This document shows, piece after piece, positions 48,885 through 61,020 of a DNA stretch of 64,000 nt (position 1 is the stretch's first letter; every line of letters begins with the position of its first letter). Under the pieces are notes generated by a model. That model was not told the origin of the DNA. It was given only the letters and a program-made list of their open reading frames with translations, and ran no database searches. The position numbers and the translations under genes are program-made. Location of the stretch: NCBI GenBank assembly GCA_946800325.1, contig OX326959.1, positions 51,466,784 through 51,530,783 of the forward strand, written 5' to 3'. The stretch comes from Luzula sylvatica. Its lineage: Eukaryota > Streptophyta > Magnoliopsida > Poales > Juncaceae.

Positions 48885-49176
48885 CCCATGCTGTACATTA
48901 CAATGGAGGCCCATGGTGCTTTGCATATCACCATTGACGAGGATTTTGGCCTATAAAACCCTCTCATTTCTTTTTCTTTACGGCCGCCACACGAAACTTG
49001 AAACCCTAGCGATGAGTTCGACCGTCAGCTTCTTTCGGAGAAGATAGCACAAAAACACAGTTATTCTCAAACCCTAGATCTATCTCGAGATCTCGATTAG
49101 CTTTACTGTCTGTACCTTCATGTCGTCCATGGAATTGTCATTGATAAGCGATATCGCTTGAGAATCGCAGGGTAAT
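48885..49176 (+). promoter_or_regulatory. Ribosomal-protein-style promoter and 5' leader, gene body not found
   Basis: Two site II elements GGCCCA (about 48891 and 48909), a TATA box TATAAAA (48952-48958) and a C/T-rich start, then two telo-box motifs AAACCCTAG (about 49,002 and 49,068). This combination is characteristic of plant ribosomal protein, translation and snoRNA host genes. The leader holds two tiny frames (ATG at 49011, 11 codons; ATG at 49120, 13 codons) and ends at a plausible donor AG|GGTAAT near 49,170. No downstream coding exon was recognised before the tandem array at 49,997, so the gene may be truncated or noncoding. Confidence 0.45.
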
Positions 49177-49996
49177 TGCATTAATTGTCTTTGATTCATT
49201 TCGTCTCTTTGAATTAATATCATAAAAATGATAATTTAGTCTTTGATCGAAAATAAATCAGTTTAAATGCTGGTCTGATCGCTTTTGGCGTTACGTTCTA
49301 TTGTATACAATTACATTGGACGTGTCAACGAAAGCGTAAATCAATAATTTGTTTGGTGCACTTCCTCTTCAAATTGTGAATGACAAGTTGTTTCATTTGT
49401 TTTTCACTCTGGATTTTGCACTCAATTTTCCTTATGAACTAATTGATTATTTGAAATGATTTTCTCTGGATTTTGGATTTTTCTTAGGGTTTGTATTGTA
49501 TTTTCTGTGCTGTTTCCAAAAATACCTCGCAATTTTGAAAATTTATATGTAGGATTTTACTTATTAACCAATTTTGAATTTAGATAAAAGAAAAATGTGT
49601 GTTTGGGACTGGGTTTCTGCCCCCGTTGGATTGAGAAATGAAGTGCCAATGGGGCAATCTAGTCCCTAAAAATGTAGCTCCATCTTCACTTTGTCAGCTA
49701 ATTGCTAATTCTCCATTTTAGCTGATCATTTACGGATGGGATATTTTCATTTCTGAACTGTGATTTCTTAATTATTAATAGATGTCACTCTCTAATTTAC
49801 TGTTATTTTGATATTGTTAGTCTCATATACTGTCAAGTAATACAATCTGTTTTGAATAATTATGTAACTCATTTGGGTGATATACTAATATGTCAACAAA
49901 TATCCTAACATTTCAAAACTAATCTAAATTGAATTTTCAATGTTAAAAAAATAATTAAACAAAATGAGTTGTCAATGGGCTCGTTGCGTTGGGTGT
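49177..49996. other. Possible first intron / spacer, no gene recognised
   Basis: T-rich sequence on the plus strand, compatible with a long leader intron, and no frame I can support. Confidence 0.35.
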
Positions 49997-50223
49997 AAAA
50001 AACTGAAATTACGGAAAAGATGTGAATAAATTACAAGCCGGCAAGTTAGATGCCTAATTGAAACTACATTCACGACAAAACATATTTAGGAGATGAATAA
50101 GATTTTTTTTTTTTTTAGGAAACACTCACTTTTCAATGTGCTAGGGCTAGGGTTAGGGTTGTGCTCGGTGAGAGGAAATAATAATATTACGTTTCTTCCA
50201 TATCGTCCGAGTCAAGCCTGCGA

Positions 50224-50311
50224 AATTAGTGATTACGGGACGGGTTTCATTTCGGTCATATTCACAAAAGATTAGTGATTACGGGTTTCATTTCGGTCAT
50301 ATTCACAAAAG
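50224..50311. repeat. ~41-46-bp tandem duplication in unit 1
   Basis: attagtgattacggg followed by tttcatttcggtcatattca occurs twice in a row, the first copy with an extra acggg. The same duplication is present in units 2 and 3 (near 54,468 and 58,700), so it predates the triplication. Confidence 0.85.
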
Positions 50312-50679
50312 TTTAGGGCTTAAAAATCATTAAATTAAATTAAAAGTGTACAGCAGGTGATTTTCGTGTTTGCCCCTACAAGATCTCTAAATATCACATA
50401 TACTCCTTCCAAATGTGTAATATTTATTGCTAGATGAACTAAAGTTTGTATAATTAACATTATGACTAGTTCATTTTATTAGCCTGAATGGCACATCCGA
50501 GTTCATCATAGTATTTCACTCGATAAAATCCAGTCTGATCCGTATTTAACTTTAACCAAAACGTTTCATTTTTCATTTGAAACTATGTCATTTATATCAA
50601 AATTATCCGATTTTGATTTCAAAAATATCAAAAGTATCCACAGCACCACCAACCAACAAACAAACAAGCAAACCAAATA

Positions 50680-51833
50680 TCACAATATCCCTGATTTGAG
50701 ACTCTGACCCTGGACGAGTCCATGTCCATCCCTGATTTGAGACGCAATATCCTTGACCGCACCGGGTCCGTGAGGAATGAAAACGGACGAAGATTTCGGA
50801 GAGGCACCGATCTCCTTCATGGTATCGAAATACTGAGTGATCAGCAGCACCATGTCCATCACGTCCTTGGTCCGAGTGACCGGCACGTTTTCCGAGAAAG
50901 CAAGTACGCTATCGCGCAGACCGTCAACTATGGCTTGATGTTGGCGCGCAATTCCGAGTCCGGACAAGTATTTCGACTCGGCTTCTCCTTCGGCATGTTT
51001 AATTTGGATGATCTTTTCTGCCTCTGCTAACCTCATCCTCGCAGCTGTTTCATTCACAAGTTTAATGTTCATCATATAATTAATTCATTTATTTTATTTT
51101 ATTTTATTGAGAATTAGAGAAGGAACTTACCACCATTGTGTCCACAATCAATGTCTCCACTATTTCATATCCATATAATCGTTACTTTGACGAAAATATC
51201 AAGATAACAAAAAAATATTAACCTTTTCGAGCTCATCATCGACGGCCTTGGCAATATCGTTCTTCTGCTCGAAAGTATCATCAAAGTTCAGTTTCGGCAC
51301 GCTACCCCTGATCACTGTGTAATTCACAAATCACAATTATAAGAACATCGAATCGAGTACAACAAGACCAACCAATGAATTTATAAAAAAACAGTACCGT
51401 ACCGTACCGTACCGTACCGTACCGTCAAAGACATAAGACTGGATCTGTTCCCTCGTGTTGCTGAGCTTGTAAAACACATCAGAAGCTTTGTCTGCTACTG
51501 CTCCGTATTGAATTGACGCAACCACACTCACGAATACATTATCCTGCAAAAAGAATGTAATTACTGCCATATTCTTCACGTCACCTTGCTCGTATTTACT
51601 GCATTATCACCAACATAAAAGAATGTAATATACAGTAATATAGCAACAACGACAAAAAAAGAAGAAGGGAAATGGTACCTTCTGTAGAAACCCTTCATTT
51701 GGTCATTGAGGGTGCCGGTGAATCCACGCCAATTTTGAGAACAGCTTCGCCAATTGGAAGTGCTGAATTGAATTCAAGCACCAAAATCTCATCTTCCTCC
51801 ACCAGAATGATGTTTGAGGGTTTTATCTCCTAT
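50680..51833 (-). pseudogene. Chimeric aminopeptidase M1 / HIR (SPFH) gene, copy 1
   Basis: From high to low coordinates: an exon (51679 to about 51833) matching the N-terminal part of plant aminopeptidase M1 (LVEEDEILVLEFN, then TGTLNDQMKGFYR after a one-base frameshift); a GT-AG intron; [13 protein letters not shown] (from 51598), also M1; then, in the same open frame, the former intron tail ITFFLQ and HIR sequence from 51543 ([13 protein letters not shown] to VFD). HIR exons follow at 51223-51314 ([13 protein letters not shown]), about 51131-51176 (YGYEIVETLIVD) and 50680-51055 ([46 protein letters not shown]). HIR proteins are membrane-microdomain SPFH scaffolds in immune signalling. The HIR N-terminus with its lipid-modified Gly/Cys is absent, the EPDEHVKRAMNE region is missing, and I find no good acceptor before YGYEIV. 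It is probably a pseudogene, though transcription is possible. Confidence 0.8.
51396..51425. repeat. (ACCGT)6 at a splice donor
   Basis: Six pentanucleotide units lie exactly on the 5' splice site after HIR exon VFD (donor GTACGG on the minus strand). Units 2 and 3 have two and four copies. Confidence 0.9.
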
Positions 51834-52039
51834 CAATTCAACCTCTCGAACGTCAATTTTACCTTCTTAATAATTCAATTTTTTAATTATTGATGAAAAA
51901 TTTAGCAAACCAGATTGGAGTGAAACGAGACGGAGTCCTTATCGATCATCGGCCCACTCAAGCACGAGAATCTCGTTTCAGAAAGCACATCCAAGGGGAT
52001 TACCCACAATAAGATCGACAATAATCTCGTTTCAAAAAG

Positions 52040-52099
52040 ATGGTGAATGAATTTATCCTTCTTCTGCTCGAAAGTATCATCCAAATTCAGTTTCGACAC
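52040..52099 (-). pseudogene. Second HIR exon fragment (KLNLDDTFEQKKD)
   Basis: A short HIR-like piece, VSKLNLDDTFEQKKDK, about 0.75 kb upstream of the full HIR exon [15 protein letters not shown] in the same unit. It shows that part of HIR was duplicated again during assembly of the chimera. The same fragment is present in units 2 (about 56,263-56,322) and 3 (about 60,546-60,605). Confidence 0.7.
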
Positions 52100-52442
52100 A
52101 CATCAAATTGACTTAAAAATACCCAAATTCAATACAATTACAAACAAAAAATTGAAAATAAGAGAGCCCAACTTCAAAATTGAACCCCAAAATACCCAAA
52201 TTGAAGACAAACACTAAATCTGTTTGGATTTAAAACAAAAAAAGAACGAAAATGGCCTTACTGTAATGAGAATCTCGCCGAAACAATTGGATATACATAG
52301 ACACGCGCAGTGAGAAGCTTCTTCTTCTCTCTTTACATTCTCCGAGTAATTAGAACATCCTCTTGACGTTAGAAAAGAAATACTTACTCCGTGCTCTGTC
52401 AGTGCCTCTCGATGCGAAAAAAGAAAGAAAAAAATAAAAAAT

Positions 52443-52514
52443 TGACAGGAGTGGGAGTCGAACCCACTCGATCCCGAGGCCGAAGTCGGGACGCTACCAC
52501 TGCGGTATCCTGTC
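52443..52514 (-). tRNA. tRNA-like pol III gene, copy 1 (Arg-TCG-like)
   Basis: A 72-nt cloverleaf: 7-bp acceptor stem GACAGGA/TCCTGTC with discriminator A, a D arm around AGTGGTA, anticodon stem CCCGA/TCGGG, a 5-nt variable loop, and a T arm GTGGG-TTCGACT-CCCAC. The B box GGTTCGACTCC is perfect. The anticodon loop CTTCGGCC has eight rather than seven bases; if U33 is the T before TCG, the anticodon would be TCG (Arg). In this copy the A box reads TACCGCAGTGG, with a G-to-C change relative to copies 2 and 3. A T-run follows on the minus strand as pol III terminator. The odd loop makes charging doubtful. Confidence 0.6.
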
Positions 52515-54231
52515 TTTTGTGTCTTTCCGTACCATTTCTGTTCATTTATCTAAGATCCAGCATTTGAGATTTCATCTTCCGTTTTATGCAAAATTCCGGA
52601 CTTCGAATCCAGCATTGGAAATCATATGTAATTTCGAATCCAGCAGTTCACGATATTACTAGACCCATTAGGCCCAAGTGATTGTGTGTTCATATAATTT
52701 AGATTCATCTTATGTCATTTTGTTAATTGGGGTTTTTTTTTTTTGGTTCCCTAACAAAAGCAATTTATATTATGCTATCCGATTTAATTTTATCTTATGT
52801 TCATTCATTATGTTATCTAAAATTAATTTATAATTCAACTAGGTAAAAATCAAATTAATATATAGTAATTAACTTGTTTGATAATATATGGTACAAATTT
52901 AATAATAATCTCACAATTCGATTAATTAACAACGTAATTAACAATTACAATCATATAGATCGTAATTAACAACATAATTAATATATTAAGTTGACAAAAT
53001 ATAATACTTAATGAATACTTTAATTAACATGAATCTAAATAGATATACCAAAGAAAATTTTCTTGATAACTATGGACAAAATCTAAAGAATATGAATATG
53101 TTTCTTTAAATCCTCTCATGAAACCACATCATGATTATACATGATTATTAATTATTCTATGTTGTGAAGTGACTTTGTTATAAAAATAAATTTTATATTT
53201 GATCAGTCAAGAGATTGTCATTTGAACCGTCGATGTAATGATATGGTTCGATCTTATTCATTCATTTGTCGGTTGATTTTTTTAAGATGATATTCTATAT
53301 AATCATTTGTGTGCCATTATTTACGATAAATTTTAAACCCATTTCCTTAAAGCATGTTGTTTTTAACATTTTAAATTCATAATGTACGATTAAAATCAGA
53401 TGATCGATAATAAATATTTTGTCCACATGACAAGAAAAATATACGAAAGAATTATAAATGGTATGTCCACATGATAAATGTTATGTCCACGTGACAAAAA
53501 ATATGAAGATTTTTGTTGAATTTTTCTTTGACACGCAAAAATTATACATCTTTTTAGTCAATAAATATTTTTGTTAGTATTTAATATTTATATATTATCT
53601 ACTCTTTCATCTAACTAATAAATACATATATATTTCTTTAATACGATACATTGTAATATTTTTTCTGTAAGTTATATTAGTAATATTGCAAGAAATTTTG
53701 TTTCAAAAATATGTCAAGTACATTTCTCTTGAATTTTTATTTTTATTTTGACATCCATATTAATATAGTTCATACATACCTTTGTTTATTTGATTTTCTT
53801 GACGATGTCGTGTAAGAAAAAAAAATTAAAAAAAAAAACACATATAAATATGTAAATAATTAAACTTAAATAGTTATTATTTTTTATAAAACAACTAATA
53901 GTTAAAATCTTACATTACTAAGTTTTTTATATTCGTGCTTTTGTTGTTTACAACTTTAATATAAAATGTTCATGATTTAACCTAGATAAAAACAAAAACT
54001 TCACCAAAAATAAAATTAATAACTTCTTAAATATAGATGTCCTGAAATTGAAAAAAAAATAATAAATTTGAGAATTATGATTATTGAAAAACATAGACTC
54101 ATGCAGAGCACTTTTCCACCAAATCATTAATCCTAAGAAGCAAAACTAATTGTAAGTCATGACCAATATTCATAACCACTACTATAAGTTATAAATGGGT
54201 GCACCAATCAGGGTTTTTCTGAAAATGTTCT
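52515..54231. other. AT-rich spacer of tandem unit 1
   Basis: About 1.7 kb with no gene. It corresponds closely to 56739-58462 and, until truncated, to 61021-61756. Confidence 0.6.
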
Positions 54232-54923
54232 AAAAAAACTGAAATAATGGAAGAGATATAAATAAAGTACAAGACCTGCAAGTTAGATGCCTAATTGAAA
54301 CTAAATTCACGACAAAACATATTTAGGAGATGAATAAGATTTTATTTTTTTTATTTTTTAGGAAACACTCACTTTTCAATGTGCTTGGGCTAGGGTTTAG
54401 GGTTGTGCTCGGTGAGAGGAAATAATAATATTACGTTTCTTCCGTATCGTCCGAGTCAAGCCCGCGCAATTAGTGATTACGGGACGGGTTTCATTTCGGT
54501 CATATTCACAAAAGATTAGTGATTACGGGTTTCATTTCGGTCATATTCACAAAAGTTTAGGGCTTAAAAATCATTAAATTAAATTAAAAGTGTACAGCAG
54601 GTGATTTTCATGTTTGCCCCTACAAGATCTCTAAATATCACGTATGCTCCTTCCAAATGTGTAATATTTATTGCTAGATGAACTAAAGCATGTATAATTA
54701 ACAGTATGACTAGTTCATTTTATTAGCCTGAATGGCACATCCGAGTTCATCATCGTATTTCACTCGATAAAATCCAGTCTGATCCGTATTTAACTTTAAC
54801 CAAAACGTTTCATTTTTCGTTTGAAACTATGTCATTTATATCAAAATTATCCGATTTTGATTTCAAAAATATCAAAAGTATCCACAGCACCACCAACCAA
54901 CAAACAAACAAGCAAACCAAATA

Positions 54924-56052
54924 TCACAATATCCCTGATTTGAGACTCTGACCCTGGACGAGTCCATGTCCATCCCTGATTTGAGACGCAATATCCTTGA
55001 CCGCACCGGGTCCGTGAGGAATGAAAACGGACGAAGATTTCGGAGAGGCACCGATCTCCTTCATGGTATCGAAATACTGAGTGATCAGCAGCACCATGTC
55101 CATCACGTCCTTGGTCCGAGTGACCGGCACGTTTTCCGAGAAAGCAAGTACGCTATCGCGCAGACCGTCAACTATGGCTTGATGTTGGCGCGCAATTCCG
55201 AGTCCGGACAAGTATTTCGACTCGGCTTCTCCTTCGGCATGTTTAATTTGGATGATCTTTTCTGCCTCTGCTAACCTCATCCTCGCAGCTGTTTCATTCA
55301 CAAGTTTAATCATATAATTAATTCATTTATTTTATTTTATTTTTTTGAGAATTAGAGAAGGAACTTACCACCATTGTGACCACAATCAATGTCTCCACTA
55401 TTTCATATCCATATAATCGTTACTTTGACGAAAATATCAAGATAACAAAAAAATATTAACCTTTTCGAGCTCATCATCGACGGCCTTGGCAATATCGTTC
55501 TTCTGCTCGAAAGTATCATCAAAGTTCAGTTTCGGCACGCTACCCCTGATCACTGTGTAATTCACAAATCACAATTATAAGAACATTGAATCGAGTACAA
55601 CAAGACCAACCAATGAATTTATAAAAAAACAGTACCGTACCGTCAAAGACACAAGACTGGATCTGTTCCCTCGTGTTGCTGAGCTTGTAAAACACATCAG
55701 AAGCTTTGTCTGCTACTGCTCCGTATTGAATTGACGCAACCACACTCACGAATACATTATCCTGCAAAAAGAATGTAATTACTGCCATATTCTTCACGTC
55801 ACCTTGCTCGTATTTACTGCATTATCACCAACATAAAAGAATGTAATATACAGTAATATAGCAACAACGACAAAAAAAAGAAGAAGAAGGGAAATGGTAC
55901 CTTCTGTAGAAACCCTTCGTTTGGTCATTGAGGGTGCCGGTGAATCCACGCCAATTTTGAGAACAGCTTCGCCAATTGGAAGTGTTGAATTGAATTCGAG
56001 CACCAAAATCTCATCTTCCTCCACCAGAATGATGTTTGACGGTTTTATCTCC
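54924..56052 (-). pseudogene. Chimeric aminopeptidase M1 / HIR gene, copy 2
   Basis: Same exon order and same junction ([16 protein letters not shown]) as copy 1, with the M1 exon frameshift also present. The terminal HIR exon (54924 to about 55310) encodes a peptide identical to copy 1 from LVNETAARM to the stop. The splice-donor microsatellite has only two ACCGT units. Since all defects are shared, they arose before the triplication. The unit 2 HIR fragment KLNLDDTFEQKKD lies upstream at about 56,270-56,319. Confidence 0.8.
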
Positions 56053-56666
56053 TATCAATTCAACCTCTCGAACGTCAATTTCACCTTCTTAATAATTCAA
56101 TTTTTTTAATTATCGATGAAAAATTTAGCAAACCAGATTGGAGTGAAACGAGAAGGAGTCCTTATCGATCATCGGCTCACTCAAGCACGAGAATCTCGTT
56201 TCAGAAAGCACATCAAAGGGGATTACCCACAATAAGATCGACAATAATCTCGTTTCAAAAAGATGATGAATGAATTTATCCTTCTTCTGCTCGAAAGTAT
56301 CATCCAAATTCAGTTTCGACACACATCAAATTGACTTAAAAATACCCAAATTCAATACAAATACAAACAAAAAATTGAAAATAAGAGAGCCCAACTTCAA
56401 AATTGAACCCCAAAATACCCAAATCGAAGACAAACACTAAATCTGTTTGGATTTAAAACAAAAAAAAGAACGAAAATGGTCTTACTGTAATGAGAATCTC
56501 GCCGAAACAATTGGATATACATAGACACGCGCAGTGAGAAGCTTCTTCTTCTCTCTTTACATTCTCCGAGTAATTAGAACATCCTCTTGACGTTAGAAAA
56601 GAAATACTTACTCCGTGCTCCGTCAGTGCCTCTCGATGCGAAAAAAGAAAGAAAAAAATAAAAAAT

Positions 56667-56738
56667 TGACAGGAGCGGGAGTCGAACCCACTCGATCCCG
56701 AGGCCGAAGTCGGGACGCTACCACTGCGCTATCCTGTC
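56667..56738 (-). tRNA. tRNA-like pol III gene, copy 2 (Arg-TCG-like)
   Basis: Same 72-nt fold as copy 1, but with an intact A box (TAGCGCAGTGG matches TRGYNNARNNG) and a T-stem G-T wobble (GTGGG/CCCGC). B box GGTTCGACTCC. The eight-base anticodon loop CTTCGGCC is retained, and a T-run terminator follows. Confidence 0.62.
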
Positions 56739-58462
56739 TTTTGTGTCTTTCCTTACCATTTCTATTCATTTATCTAAGATCCAGCATTTGAGATTTCATC
56801 TTCCGTTTTATGCAAAATTCCTGACTTCGAATCCAGCATTGGAAATCATATGTAATTTCGAATCCAGCAGTTCTGGATATTACTAGACCCCTTAGCCCAT
56901 TAGGCCCAAGTGATTGTGTGTGTTCATATAATCTAGATTCATCTTATGTCATTTTGTTAATTGGGGTTTTTTTTTTGGTTCCCTAACAAAAGCAATTTAT
57001 ATTATGCTATCCGATTTAATTTTATCTTATGTTCATTCATTATGTTATCTAAAATTAATTTATAATTCAACTAAGTAAAAATAAAATTAGTATATAGTAA
57101 TTAACTTGTTTAATAATATATGGTACAAATTTAATAATAATCTCACAATTCGATTAATTAACAACGTAATTAACAATTACAATCATATAGATAGTAATTA
57201 ACAACATAATTAATATATTAAGTTCACAAAATATAATACTTAATGAATACTTTAATTAACACGAATCTAAATAGATATACCAAAGAAAATTTTCTTGATA
57301 ACTATGGACAAAATCTAAAGAATATGAATATGTTTCTTTAAATCCTCTCATGAAACCACATCATGATTATACGTGATTATTAATTATTCTATGTTGTGAA
57401 GTGACTTTGTTATAAAAATAAATTTTATTTTTGATCAGTCAAGAGATTGTCATTTGAACCGTCGATGTAATGATATGGTTCGATCTTATTCATTCATTTG
57501 TCGGTTGATTTTTTTAAGATGATATTCTATATAATCATTTGTGTGCCATTATTTAAGATAAATTTTAAACCCATTTCCTTAAAGCATGTTGTTTTTAACA
57601 TTTTAAATTCATAATGTACGATTAAAATCAGATGATTGATAATAAATATTTTGTCCACATGACAAAAAAATATACGAAAGAATTATAAATGGTATGTCCA
57701 CATGATAAATGTTATGTACACGTGACAAAAAATATGAAGATTTTTGTTGAATTTTTCTTTGACACGCAAAAATTATACATCTTTTTAGTCAATAAATATT
57801 TTTGTTAGTATTTAATATTTATATATTATCTACTCTTTCATCTAACTAATAAATACATATATATTTCTTTAATACGATACATTGTAATATTTTTTCTGTA
57901 AGTTATATTAGTAATATTGCAAGAAATTTTGTTTCAAAAATATGTCAAGTACATTTCTCTTGAATTTTTATTTTTATTTTGACATCCATATTAATATAGT
58001 TCATACATACCTTTGTTTATTTGATTTTCTTGACGATGTCGTGTAAGAAAAAAAAATTAAAAAAAAAAACACATATAAATATGTAAATAATTAAACTTAA
58101 ATAGTTATTATTTTTTATAAAACAACTAATAGTTAAAATCTTACATTACTAAGTTTTTTATATTCGTGCTTTTGTTGTTTACAACTTTAATATAAAATGT
58201 TCATGATTTAACCTAGATAAAAACAAAAACTTCACCAAAAATAAAATTAATAACTTCTTAAATATAGATGTCCTGAAATTGAAAAAAAAATAATAAATTT
58301 GAGAATTATGATTATTGAAAAACATAGACTCATGCAGAGCACTTTTCCACCAAATCATTAATCCTAAGAAGCAAAACTAATTGTAAGTCATGACCAATAT
58401 TCATAACCACTACTATAAGTTATAAATGGGTGCACCAATCAGGGTTTTTCTGAAAATGTTCT
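56739..58462. other. AT-rich spacer of tandem unit 2
   Basis: Noncoding counterpart of 52515-54231, nearly identical over most of its length. No gene seen. Confidence 0.6.
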
Positions 58463-59103
58463 AAAAAAACTGAAATAATGGAAGAGATATAAATAAAGTA
58501 CAAGACCTGCAAGTTAGATGCCTAATTGAAACTAAATTCACGACAAAACATATTTAGGAGATGAATAAGATTTTATTTTTTTTATTTTTTAGGAAACACT
58601 CACTTTTCAATGTGCTTGGGCTAGGGTTTAGGGTTGTGCTCGGTGAGAGGAAATAATAATATTACGTTTCTTCCGTATCGTCCGAGTCAAGCCCGCGCAA
58701 TTAGTGATTACGGGACGGGTTTCATTTCGGTCATATTCACAAAAGATTAGTGATTACGGGTTTCATTTCGGTCATATTCACAAAAGTTTAGGGCTTAAAA
58801 ATCATTAAATTAAATTAAAAGTGTACAGCAGGTGATTTTCATGTTTGCCCCTACAAGATCTCAAAAATATCACATATACTCCTTCCAAATGTGTAATATT
58901 TATTGCTAGATGAACTAAAGCATGTATAATTAACATTATGACTAGTTCATTTTATTAGCCTGAATGGCACATCCGAGTTCATCATCGTATTTCACTCGAT
59001 AAAATCCAGTCTGATCCGTATTTAACTTTAAATAAAACGTTTCATTTTTCATTTGAAACTATGTCATTTATATCAAAATTATCCGATTTTGATTTCAAAA
59101 ATA

Positions 59104-60335
59104 TCAAAAGTATCCACACAACCACCAACCAACAAACAAACAAACAAACCAAATATCACAATATCCCTGATTTGAGACTCTGACCCTGGATGAGTCCATG
59201 TCCATCCCTGATTTGAGACTCTGGCCCTGGATGAGTCCATGTCCATCCCTGATTTGAGACGCAATATCCTTGACCGCACCGGGTCCGTGAGGAATGAAAA
59301 CGGACGAAGATTTCGGAGAGGCACCGATCTCCTTCATGGTATCGAAATACTGAGTGATCAGCAGCACCATGTCCATCACGTCCTTGGTCCGAGTGACCGG
59401 CACGTTTTCCGAGAAAGCAAGTACGCTATCGCGCAGACCGTCAACTATGGCTTGATGTTGGCGCGCAATTCCGAGTCCGGACAAGTATTTCGACTCGGCT
59501 TCTCCTTCGGCATGTTTAATTTGGATGATCTTTTCTGCCTCTGCTAACCTCATCCTCGCAGCTGTTTCATTCACAAGTTTAATCATATAATTAATTCATT
59601 TATTTTATTTTATTTTTTTGAGAATTAGAGAAGGAACTTACCACCATTGTGTCCACAATCAATGTCTCCACTATTTCATATCCATATAATCGTTACTTTG
59701 ACGAAAATATCAAGATAACAAAAAAATATTAACCTTTTCGAGCTCATCATCGACGGCCTTGGCAATATCGTTCTTCTGCTCGAAAGTATCATCAAAGTTC
59801 AGTTTCGGCACGCTACCCCTGATCACTGTGTAATTCACAAATCACAATTATAAGAACATTCAATCGAGTACAACAAGACCAACCAATGAATTTATAAAAA
59901 AACAGTACCGTACCGTACCGTACCGTCAAAGACATGAGACTGGATCTGTTCCCTCGTGTTGCTGAGCTTGTAAAACACATCAGAAGCTTTGTCTGCTACT
60001 GCTCCGTATTGAATTGACGCAACCACACTCACGAATACATTATCCTGCAAAAAGAATGTAATTACTGCCATATTCTTCACGTCACCTTGCTCGTATTTAC
60101 TGCATTATCACCAACATAAAAGAATGTAATATACAGTAATATAGCAACAACGACAAAATAAAGAAGAAGAAGGGAAATGGTACCTTCTGTAGAAACCCTT
60201 CCTTTGGTCATTGAGGGTGCCGGTGAATCCACGCCAATTTTGAGAACAGCTTCGCCAATTGGAAGTGTTGAATTGAATTCGAGCACCAAAATCTCATCTT
60301 CCTCCACCAGAATGATGTTTGACGGTTTTATCTCC
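59104..60335 (-). pseudogene. Chimeric aminopeptidase M1 / HIR gene, copy 3
   Basis: Same architecture as copies 1 and 2. The last exon differs: a 41-bp element (atccctgatttgagactctg...) present twice in units 1 and 2 is present three times here (starts 59163, 59204, 59245). Because 41 is not a multiple of three, the C-terminus changes to [15 protein letters not shown] and the frame runs on to 59104. Four ACCGT units lie at the splice donor. Confidence 0.78.
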
Positions 60336-60948
60336 TATCAATTCAACCTCTCGAACGTCAATTTCACCTTCTTAATAATTCAATTTTTTTAATTATCGAT
60401 GAAAAATTTAGCAAACCAGATTGGAGTGAAACGAGAAGGAGTCCTTATCGATCATCGGCCCACTCAAGCACGAGAATCTCGTTTCAGAAAGCACATCAAA
60501 GGGGATTACCCACAATAAGATCGACAATAATCTCGTTTCAAAAAGATGATGAATGAATTTATCCTTCTTCTGCTCGAAAGTATCATCCAAATTCAGTTTC
60601 GACACACATCAAATTGACTTAAAAATACCCAAATTCAATACAAGTACAAACAAAAAATTGAAAATAAGAGAGCCCAACTTCAAAATTGAACCCCAAAATA
60701 CCCAAATCGAAGACAAACACTAAATCTGTTTGGATTTAAAACAAAAAAAGAACGAAAATGGTCTTACTGTAATGAGAATCTCGCCGAAACAATTGGATAT
60801 ACATAGACACGCGCAGTGAGAAGCTTCTTCTTCTCTCTTTACATTCTCCGAGTAATTAGAACATCCTCTTGACGTTAGAAAAGAAATACTTACTCCGTGC
60901 TCCGTCAGTGCCTCTCGATGCGAAAAAAGAAAGAAAAAAATAAAAAAT

Positions 60949-61020
60949 TGACAGGAGCGGGAGTCGAACCCACTCGATCCCGAGGCCGAAGTCGGGACGC
61001 TACCACTGCGCTATCCTGTC
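60949..61020 (-). tRNA. tRNA-like pol III gene, copy 3 (Arg-TCG-like)
   Basis: Identical in sequence to copy 2 over the 72 nt, with intact A and B boxes, the eight-base anticodon loop and a downstream T-run. Confidence 0.62.

Noticed and set aside
50145..50165. Telomere-like gctagggttaggg as an interstitial telomeric site
   Set aside because: Only about two to three units; better explained as a telo-box on the minus strand (AAACCCTA) than as telomeric DNA.
50722..51030. 102-residue plus-strand frame repeated at 54966 and 59239
   Set aside because: Antisense shadow of the conserved HIR exon; its repetition follows from the triplication.
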